NCBI GenBank assembly: GCA_039619475.1
Contig: CM077115.1
Span: 37,026,083 to 37,090,082, forward strand
DNA: 64,000 bases
Direction: 5' to 3'
From: Icerya purchasi
Lineage: Eukaryota > Arthropoda > Insecta > Hemiptera > Monophlebidae
Both the position numbers and the translations under genes were made by a program. The notes beneath the pieces were generated by a model. The model saw nothing but the letters and a program-made list of their open reading frames with translations, had not been told where the DNA came from and did not search any database. Shown piece after piece: positions 59,501-64,000 of the stretch; within the stretch, counting starts at the first letter, position 1; each line of letters begins with the position of its first letter.

Positions 59501-61469
59501 TTTTCTCTGATTTTCCTTCTTGTGACACAATGCGTAATTTTTAGTATTTAAATATTTTAATTTGTTACATTTTGTTATTATGATTCATCTATAACGAATG
59601 ATAACAATAATTCGGTTAAGCATGGATTAAAAATTAAGAAAAAAAATTAAATGTAGACTTCGGGAAAGAGTTATGTCGCAAAAAAAAAAAGAAAAAAAAA
59701 CGTAAAAAAAGTTTTTATTCCTATTTTATTTTTACGACGAGTAGTAGGATTCATTGATTCCAAATATTAATCTGATTTTATTCTGTGAACATTCTTAAGA
59801 CATTAGAGATTAACATATCGTGTTTATTGGTGTTTTATTGAAAATTAAATTTAAAAAAAATATCGATACATTGATTTTAAATTGTGAAACGTAAATGTTT
59901 TTTTTTTTTTTCTTCGTGCTTTAAATTGAATCATTGTATACTTAGTAATTTTTTAATACCAAAGTACGAAAACATTATTCTTCTGGAAGTGGGATATTCA
60001 ACAAATTTAACAATCGTGTATGCCTCATTCAAATGCGATTTAAGAAATCGTATTTTTATTTATTTATTTACTTTTTCTAAAATAAAAAACTAAAAAATCG
60101 CTTGTTCTTTTTTAAAAATTGAGAATAGGCGCTGGCTCTTGATTTTTTTTCCTTTTTTATTTATTTAATCCGGCGAAAAAAACACCTTACATTATCATGT
60201 TGAAAATAAAAATAATCGAGACCAGCTGAGAAAAGTAAGAAACAGTTGATCACGAAACGAGAGGTATACAATTACACACTCGATCACCATCTGAAAAAAA
60301 ATATATTTTTTTAATTGTTTAAACATTATTTGTAAAAAATCATAAATGTTAAAGCGAAACCATTCGGCGCACGTTACCGATTCGGTAGTAGCGTTCTCTG
60401 TTTATCTTTTCATTATTTCAAAGTTAAACTCGGATTTAGTGTGTAGAAAGGTTCGCAAATAGTTAAGACAGCTGTGTACGTTAGCACTTTTGAAATTTGA
60501 CGGTTAAGCTTATAAAACTACAGGCTATAGTAAAATTATCGTTGCATAAAAAGTGCCCGAAATTTCTATGTCCAGAAATAATGTAAATATTTCTTTCAAT
60601 TGCATACATTTTTACTTCATCTTTACTGGTTTTATCTTTTCTTTTTGTAAAGGCACGGGGACTTCATTATTGAAGGACTTTCGAATATTAGTTTGAATCA
60701 TATATCGTTAGTTTTTTTTTTCCTTGATTAATGCGTTTATATTTCATCATTTAAGTTAAATGTGAATTTACGATTTTTAGTGATGGAAAATTTATTGATA
60801 AAAGATTCGTGCAGGTATAATAGGATAATTTAATTACATCGTAACGTAAGATTTGATGTGGAGTGAAGGTCTACGTTTCTAAAAACGTGTTAAACCTTAA
60901 TTTTTTTTCTTCTTCCGTCTCCTACACATTTAATAATATGCACTTTTGCGTTAAACCTTAATTTGCTTCTCTACTGTTGTTTTACACCTTATAATACATT
61001 TTAAAAATTTCCACACCTTATAATACATTTTAAAAATGTCTACACCGTATAATACATTTTAAATATTTCCACACCTTACGAGAGGTCATATGGATCCGTG
61101 TTATCCTTTAAAATAAAAATTTACCGTTTCCCGTTCAGATAATAAGCAAGCGCCCACTAACGGTCTTATCTTTAAGATGCATTTTCGGAGTTCTAGATAG
61201 AATTTATTACAATATACATTTTTTCGTGACCTTACAGATAGATACTGACAGTGTGGGATTTGCTACGTCGAAGGGGAGCATATTGCAGAAAAAGGAAGTG
61301 GTCCGTCCGATGTCGCGAAAAGATATTTTTTATTCTGGTAGCGTCATGAATTTGCCGGAATTCCAATCACAAAAGTCGCTACAAGCGTATAGACAAAGTA
61401 TTCTCTCGTTACCGAAGTACAGCCGAGAACGAATATCGTCCGAAAATGCCGATGGCGAAAAAGGCTCCA
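29221..61469 (+). CDS. Monocarboxylate transporter (SLC16/MCT family), five exons, 3' part outside window
   Basis: This is a proton-linked or facilitative monocarboxylate transporter of the plasma membrane (MFS superfamily). Joining 29221-29536, 35260-35403, 50254-50459, 56959-57849 and 61238-61469 keeps one open frame, and all introns are GT-AG. Counting from the ATG at 29272 there are 579 codons plus one base. Residues 31-37 (DGGYGWV) are the MCT signature leading into TM1. Approximate segments are TM1 34-60, TM2 73-96, TM3 103-123, TM4 125-154, TM5 160-184 and TM6 192-212. The second family motif, [11 protein letters not shown], starts at about residue 153. After TM6 comes a hydrophilic loop of at least 365 residues, far longer than I expect for vertebrate MCTs. 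TM7-12 must be encoded past 64000. The first visible exon has an acceptor, so a 5' exon exists upstream. The substrate cannot be told from this half, so no gene symbol is given. Confidence in the family is very high. Confidence 0.96.
29537..35259 (+). other. MCT intron A (5.7 kb)
   Basis: The intron runs from GTATGT to a T-rich tract ending CATACAG. Apart from the foldback at 31364-32344, it holds AT-rich sequence, short TTTA-type repeats around 30810-30870 and homopolymer tracts at about 33271-33290 and 34705-34727. I saw no further conserved coding sequence. A 176-codon minus-strand open frame at 29688-30218 has no recognisable motif and includes a homopolymer-encoded Phe run. Confidence 0.85.
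31364..32344. repeat. ~980-bp foldback with ~340-bp imperfect inverted arms
   Basis: The left arm (31364 to about 31700) and the right arm (about 31990-32344) are inverted copies. They begin and end with GCGCTAAAT / ATTTAGCGC. Matching landmarks in order are CGCCATCTATCGGCCGGCG versus CGCCATCTACCGGCAGGCG, GGACAAAA, CTTG...AGATCAAA, AAATATACTTTGTT, CATAAAATTATT versus CGTAAAATTATT, and TTAAACCG. The spacer is AT-rich. No protein is encoded. This is consistent with a long-TIR (foldback) DNA element or an inverted duplication inside the transporter's first intron. Confidence 0.7.
35260..35403 (+). CDS. MCT exon B: end of TM2, TM3, start of TM4
   Basis: A 144-bp exon with acceptor CATACAG|G and donor GGTG|GTAAGC (GT at 35404). 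It completes the Gly codon begun in exon A and gives [13 protein letters not shown], then a hydrophobic TM3 segment ([18 protein letters not shown]) and [16 protein letters not shown] leading into TM4. Both boundaries are phase 1. The order and spacing match the N-terminal half of MCT proteins. The junction YLSAG|PVVSAF is the usual uninterrupted TM2 sequence of the family, which supports the splice choice. Confidence 0.95.
35993..36023 (+). repeat. 31-T homopolymer tract
   Basis: One of the longest of many T/A tracts in the window; others exceed 20 bases at 46897-46921 (A) and 56496-56523 (T). Some mark SINE tails; most have no recognisable body. Confidence 0.95.
37090..37570 (-). mobile_element. 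tRNA-derived SINE or pseudo-tRNA within a GC-richer repeat block
   Basis: On the minus strand, TGGCCTAGTGG (37548-37558) is a near-consensus A box and GGTTCGATACC (37509-37519) a perfect-looking B box. They are separated as in a tRNA, with a plausible anticodon-arm stem (CTTCC...GGAGG) between. The acceptor stem does not close properly, so I favour a SINE head over a working tRNA gene. The GC-richer sequence continues to about 37090 and contains a perfect 10-bp hairpin (37123-37132 with 37141-37150). A TA microsatellite (about 37567-37600) adjoins the head. Confidence 0.6.
39820..39860. repeat. 41-bp hairpin
   Basis: CCAACGCA (39820-39827) pairs with TGCGTTGG (39853-39860), and TGAAA inside pairs with TTTCA. 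It is next to an 11-G run (39787-39797). Function unknown. Confidence 0.6.
40426..40512 (+). ncRNA. 87-nt miRNA-precursor-like hairpin (candidate), strand uncertain
   Basis: The left arm (40426-40458: ATGAATCGTT, AACTTTTCTATCATGCAAAC) pairs over about 30 bp with the right arm (40477-40512: TTTGTATGATAGAAAAGTT, AACGATTCAT). There is one 2-nt bulge, one wobble and one mismatch, and the loop is about 20 nt. The similarity stops abruptly at both ends, unlike the larger foldbacks, and the size fits an animal pre-miRNA. It lies in a sense-strand intron of the transporter. I do not recognise either arm as a known miRNA. A tiny MITE is the main alternative. Confidence 0.4.
41654..41802 (+). mobile_element. 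tRNA-derived SINE with possible 11-bp target duplication
   Basis: The head has an A-box-like CGTACAGTTGGTTAGACAAA (41670-41689) and a B-box-like CTTCGAATCC (41716-41725). The body ends GGTGAGCCCC (41772-41781) and an AATAAATA-type tail. AAATAAAATAG occurs on both sides (41643-41653 and 41803-41813) and may be the target-site duplication, although it is low-complexity. The end motif resembles the GAGCCC tail of the 12.6-kb SINE. Confidence 0.7.
42284..43156 (-). mobile_element. hAT-superfamily DNA transposon copy with TSD
   Basis: The 873-bp element starts CAGTGGCGGATTT and ends in the inverted form AAATCCGTCACTG (12 of 13 matching), the typical hAT terminus. It is flanked by AGTATAAA (42276-42283) and ATTATAAA (43157-43164), an 8-bp target duplication with one mismatch, the hAT length. 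Both subterminal regions carry GGCGCC and CCCTAG-type motifs. Inside is a broken transposase C-terminus on the minus strand and a TA microsatellite (about 42355-42388). It is internally deleted and non-autonomous. Confidence 0.92.
42556..42780 (-). pseudogene. hAT transposase C-terminal dimerisation domain remnant
   Basis: One minus-strand frame reads [17 protein letters not shown], a TGA stop (42718-42720), then [20 protein letters not shown] and further sequence to a terminal TGA (42556-42558). Pro-Ala-(Ser/Thr)...ERSFS.LK.VK..LR..M...RLN.L is the conserved hAT dimerisation motif of the ZMYM/KRBA2-like transposases. The internal stop replaces the usual Leu or similar residue. Upstream sequence ([13 protein letters not shown]) is in another frame, showing a frameshift. 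Confidence 0.9.
43205..43363 (-). repeat. Palindromic repeat with hammerhead-like core, possibly Penelope-derived
   Basis: The arms 43211-43260 and 43299-43363 are inverted copies, with a gap in one. They share ATCGAAATCA, ATTTTTGGT, TTAACGTTTCA. On the minus strand the centre reads CTGATGA (43279-43285) followed after 20 nt by GAAAC (43254-43258). A short GGAC/GTCT stem with a loop lies between, and GAAACGTTAA pairs with TTAACGTTTC further out. CUGAUGA-stem-GAAA is the hammerhead ribozyme core, which is carried in the repeats of Penelope-like elements. Stem I is not cleanly formed, so activity is doubtful. Confidence 0.45.
44146..44194. repeat. Self-complementary TA/CA...TA/TG microsatellite
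   Basis: ATATACACACACACA and TATATATATGTGTGTGTGTGT flank a six-base spacer, so the array is itself an inverted repeat. A separate TG array is at about 44820-44841. Confidence 0.85.
50254..50459 (+). CDS. MCT exon C: TM4, TM5, start of TM6
   Basis: A 206-bp exon with acceptor TTATGTTCAG|GT and donor GCG|GTAAAT (GT at 50460). It encodes [18 protein letters not shown], then [18 protein letters not shown] and the TM5/TM6 segments up to AGLILNCA. The KRALATG segment after TM4 is one of the most conserved stretches in the SLC16 family, and the basic residues here are intact. The exon starts by completing the Gly codon from exon B and ends in phase 0. Another open frame in the same place (50003-50479) is a shadow with no family similarity. 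Confidence 0.96.
51083..51124 (+). repeat. (AAT)n microsatellite
   Basis: About 14 AAT units, followed by TCAGTTCAATTCAATTCAAT repeats. Confidence 0.95.
53270..53447. repeat. 178-bp foldback
   Basis: Outer arms TTAAACTTTAATTACAT (53270-53286) and ATGTAATTAAAGTTTAA (53431-53447) are exact inverted copies. Inner arms are ACATAAAATTATAATAAA, CTGATTAGTTTCGGATAACTT and GATGATCA. They pair with TGATTATC, AAGTTATCCGAGACTAATTGG and TTTATTGTAATTTTATGT. The loop is about 15-20 bp. It lies in intron C and has no coding capacity. Confidence 0.8.
54790..55760 (-). mobile_element. Decayed LINE, 3' half of the reverse transcriptase protein
   Basis: Minus-strand order is GVRQGC (near 55720), [19 protein letters not shown], then [17 protein letters not shown] where the catalytic YADD has become YAND. 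After that come [47 protein letters not shown] and, in a shifted frame, [15 protein letters not shown] with a TGA at about 54845. The 3' end carries a GATGATGAT-type simple repeat (about 54791-54810). Multiple frameshifts and the YAND change make it inactive. It is 5'-truncated. Confidence 0.92.
56959..57849 (+). CDS. MCT exon D: end of TM6 and long cytosolic loop
   Basis: An 891-bp, phase-0 exon (297 codons) with acceptor GCGTAG|GTA and donor GAC|GTACGT (GT at 57850). It opens with [10 protein letters not shown], which closes TM6. The next block ([33 protein letters not shown]) is hydrophilic and looks constrained. Then comes low-complexity sequence: Ser/Asn/Gly runs, Lys/Asp/Glu-rich stretches and an NNNN run. 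A more ordered basic Ser/Thr-rich part follows ([13 protein letters not shown], about residues 430-445). There is no membrane segment, so this is the TM6-TM7 loop. The GC content is clearly higher than in the flanking introns. The frame stays open to a TGA at 57874-57876, but that lies past the donor. I chose splicing because the next phase-0 exon continues family-like loop sequence. Termination here would give a half transporter. Confidence 0.92.
57930..58094. repeat. 165-bp foldback just inside intron D
   Basis: The left arm (57930-57988) contains CGAAAT, TTAATTATAAGGAATAC and AAAGATTACGTCGATTACGA. The right arm (58036-58094) reverses them as TCGTCGTGATCAACGTAATC, GTATTCTTTATGATTAA and ATTTCG. 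The loop is about 47 bp. The arm starts 80 bp downstream of the exon D donor and could fold in the pre-mRNA. Confidence 0.7.
60984..61078 (+). repeat. 29-bp tandem repeat, about 3.3 copies
   Basis: Units at 60984-61012, 61013-61041 and 61042-61070, each like ACACCTTATAATACATTTTA plus nine bases, then a partial ACACCTTA. Just upstream, GTTAAACCTTAATTT is repeated (60889 and 60950 regions). Confidence 0.95.
61238..61469 (+). CDS. MCT exon E: end of visible cytosolic loop
   Basis: A 232-bp exon with acceptor CTTACAG|ATA and donor TCCA|GTAAGT (GT at 61470). It enters in phase 0 and leaves with one base over. It encodes 77 residues of hydrophilic loop including [16 protein letters not shown] and [18 protein letters not shown]. 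From memory, closely similar motifs occur in the loops of other arthropod MCTs, so this exon is probably real and functional. There is no hydrophobic segment, so TM7 must be in a later exon beyond the window. Confidence 0.92.
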
Positions 61470-62778
61470 GTAAGTACATTTATCTAGTTTCATTTCGTGA
61501 TTTGTGAAACATCTCGTTAATCGGTCTAAAACGAAATATGTCAATTTCGGTACTTCACTATCTTGTCTAGTAGCGGCATAATCGACTAGTTAGCGTTAGC
61601 AGTTTTAAAGAAATCTACGAGTTAGCAGATTTTCAAATAAAAAATAAGTATCAGGTTTTTTCGGGTTTAAAAGCAATTTTCGCTGCTTTATGTTTGTACT
61701 GCGAACAAAATGTTTCATTCACTTTAGTCGTTTTCTTAGCTGATTAGATCATTGGTCTCATTTTATCAACATCTCAAATATGGATTTTTATTCAAAAAAA
61801 GTTTCCGGTGAACTTTTATAACGAATAAACTTGGATTGAAAACATTAGAGGCTTGTCGTAGCTATTATATTGATATAACATTCAAAATTTTTCTATTGTC
61901 CGTATCCGCAAAGCCAATTTGGTGTCAATTCAATTATTTGATGTTGACGGTCCCTGATTCGCGGACGTCACTTGAACGGATTTAGTTTTCTTCGCTGTAA
62001 TCTCTTCAGATTGATTTTTGTCTATTTAGGTCCTTATGCGGGACTCCGTAAAATCAGATTTCTTGGAAAAATTACACTCCCACAATCTTAAACGAATAAA
62101 ACTCTGTGTACGGAGCATTAGGCTTTTAATTTTCTCCCTCCCAGACAATATACAGGTAAAAATGAGGGTGTAATACTGATAGAATAAAAAACAGCCGAAT
62201 AAATTTTCTTTTTTCCCCCCACAGACACGAAATTCCCCTTGGAGCAATGTCATAACGGACTCGTGTCCGAATGTTCCTCACTTTTTCAACGTAATAATTA
62301 AGTAAAAAATTCAGCCACGAATGAAAAACCTATAAACCAAAACACGCGTATATTAACTTCTATCAATGTGATACATCGATATTATTGACACAAGATGGCA
62401 GATGATGTCTGTTGGGATGTTTGGCGACTAAAAGTGACGAAAAAAAAAAAAAACAGACAACCAAAAAGTGACGAAATCCGACCTTAATTATATGGGCTTG
62501 CGTATGATAACGACACATAACGTGTCCTGCTGACTAGGACCAAGTTATAAAAATTGTGATTAACTCGAGTTAAATTATCATCGGCGCTATTACTGTAACG
62601 ACAACACGGTGATCGCTTTTCGATAGGCTATGAACGGCCACATTAACAATATTAGGCAAGAACAATTGCCGTCGCGTGAATTATCTTTGCTCACACAAAA
62701 TCCCGATATATTACTTAACAATTAAATCGAACCGCGTACTCTGTCGTGATAAAATTACCAGATTTTATAAATTCGTTT

Positions 62779-63057
62779 TCACTGAACCATGCTGCTCAAC
62801 GGTGTGTACTCGCTGTAAATGCGGATCACTTTACCCCCAGCTACAATCAGCCTGATTGCCACCAAGATCGCCGAGTGCACGACCGAACGCAGATTTGATT
62901 GAAGATATGGGACAAGTACGGACCCAACCGAGCGGGCATCCTCACAACATACCCGAGCTGATTGTGAATAACAGCCGATGCACAAGAAATCGAAAATTAA
63001 ATTGACCGAATAAATAATATTTACCTTGAACTTCGACAGAAGATGACGGCGCCACAT
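62779..63057 (-). other. GC-richer block with unidentified minus-strand open frame
   Basis: A 92-codon open frame whose second half reads CCEDARSVGSVLVPYLQSNL and IRLIVAGGKVIRIYSEYTPL. It is less AT-rich than its flanks. Donor-like sites (GTATGT near 63054-63059, AAG|GTAAAT near 63023) are present on the same strand. I recognise no family. It may be a transposon scrap, an antisense transcript exon or chance. Confidence 0.2.
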
Positions 63058-63609
63058 ACCTCGAATCCGTGTTAATATTAAAATAACTAGCTAAAAATGG
63101 TAAATTTTTATATATGTATTTCTAAGGCAATTTAGAACCAGTCATGTGGAAGTTGAATTGGTGGGTGCGTTATTTAATAGTTGTTTAAGTTACAAAACAA
63201 AATCCTTATCAATTAAGAATAAAGTGTAGAAAACATACAAAATAAAGCTTAGAATAAGAAACAAGTGAACAATTTGTTCGTTTTGTATTTTTTTCTTGTT
63301 TAAAATACTTACAGCTTTGTTGTTTTTTTTGTACTCTTTTGATTATAATTTTTTCGATTTATGTAACCTTTTTTTTTTGTCTTTTTTTTTTTTTTTTTAA
63401 ATACTTAATTTTAAAATAGTTTCATACTTTTGTAATAAATGTAACTCTACTTTCTTTATTCATTACGATTTAGTTTTATCAGCATTGAACTATAGAATAT
63501 AGTTTTTTATTTCTGATAATAGCGTGAAAGACATTCTAATTAAAATTGTAACAAAAAATGTATGTGAAAAATATAATTATAAATTACTACTAGTAAAATG
63601 ATCATACAG

Positions 63610-64000
63610 AGAGAACTTTAAATGCAAACAGAGAAGTTATTATGTGCTTTATAGATTACGGGAAAGCGTTCAACCGCGTTAACCATGACATAATGATCGA
63701 TTTACTGAAGAAGCACAATATAGATGATAAGGATATACGCATAATACAATATACCTCTATATTGCGATCAGTACGAAAATATAAAGATTGGCAATAGTTA
63801 TTATAAAAATAAATGCCAAAGTAAAGAGGGGGGTTAGACAGGGATGTCCCTTATCACCGAGATTGTTTAACATATATGCAGAAGAAATTATAAAAGAAGC
63901 CGGAATTGAAAAAATGGGAATAAAAATAAACGGCCGCAGAATCCGGGAAATAAGCTACGCAGATGATAGAATGCTCATAGCCGAATCCGAAACACAGGCA
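63610..64000 (+). mobile_element. LINE fragment (reverse transcriptase), runs off window
   Basis: Plus-strand frames give LCFIDYGKAFNRVNHDIMID (RT palm motif with DYxKAF), LLKKHNIDDKDIRIIQ, then GVRQGCPLSPRLFNIYAEEI and EISYADDRMLIAESETQ, with the catalytic YADD intact. At least two frameshifts, with in-frame stops near 63800, separate the parts, so this copy is broken although its catalytic motif is preserved. The 5' end is truncated at about 63610. It is less decayed than the copies at 9 and 55 kb. Confidence 0.92.

Larger units (their letters stand above)
57850..61237 (+). other. MCT intron D (3.4 kb)
   Basis: The intron runs from GTACGT to GACCTTACAG. A foldback begins 80 bp after the donor (57930-58094). 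A 29-bp tandem repeat sits 160 bp before the acceptor (60984-61078). The remainder is AT-rich with homopolymer tracts, and I saw no other gene. Confidence 0.85.
61470..64000 (+). other. MCT intron E, partial
   Basis: It starts GTAAGT and runs off the window. It holds a GC-richer block with a minus-strand open frame (62779-63057), a T-rich stretch at 63360-63420 and a LINE fragment from about 63610. No TM7-like exon is visible before the end. Confidence 0.8.

Overview
This window is a stretch of nuclear DNA from an animal, most likely an insect. It is AT-rich and has long introns, many A/T homopolymer tracts, microsatellites, SINE- and LINE-type retroelement debris, hAT and MITE-like DNA elements, and one split conserved gene. 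The large intron sizes (3.4 to 14.9 kb) and the retroelement load suggest a fairly large genome. A hemipteran would fit, but nothing here fixes the order.

The one confident gene is on the + strand: a monocarboxylate transporter of the SLC16/MCT family. Five exons can be joined in frame with GT-AG introns: 29221-29536, 35260-35403, 50254-50459, 56959-57849 and 61238-61469. Together they encode TM1 to TM6 and most or all of a very long, low-complexity cytosolic loop. The last visible exon ends in phase 1 at a good donor, so TM7 to TM12 and the stop codon lie beyond base 64000. The acceptor at 29219-29220 implies at least one upstream exon, so much of bases 1-29220 may be 5' leader intron or promoter. 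A 57-bp exon-like segment at 17969-18025 and CpG-richer blocks at 2170-2660 and 26320-27110 are the best upstream candidates. None of them is proven.

Layout. 1-29 kb has no conserved host coding sequence. It holds a candidate promoter block (2.2-2.7 kb), a 120-bp TTA microsatellite (6.4 kb), a MITE with roughly 80-bp terminal inverted repeats (8.4-8.85 kb), a decayed minus-strand LINE (8.9-10.5 kb), a diverged relative of the MITE (10.6-10.9 kb), a tRNA-derived SINE (12.6 kb), a composite repeat with hairpins and a 17-bp inverted repeat (14.3-14.8 kb), two opposed LINE remnants (20.3-21.5 kb) and a foldback (27.9 kb). 29-64 kb is the transporter locus. Its introns contain a roughly 980-bp foldback (31.4-32.3 kb), tRNA-derived SINEs (37.5 and 41.7 kb), an 87-nt miRNA-precursor-like hairpin (40.4 kb), a complete-looking hAT copy with an 8-bp target duplication and a broken transposase tail (42.3-43.2 kb), a palindrome with a hammerhead-like core (43.2 kb), two more foldbacks (53.3 and 58.0 kb), a LINE remnant (54.8-55.8 kb) and, in the last intron, the start of another LINE (63.6 kb to the end).

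No new multi-gene system is visible. The most unusual signal is the number of inverted-repeat structures in and upstream of one transcription unit. If transcribed, they would form double-stranded RNA or small-RNA precursors. All family calls come from reading motifs by eye; no search was run.
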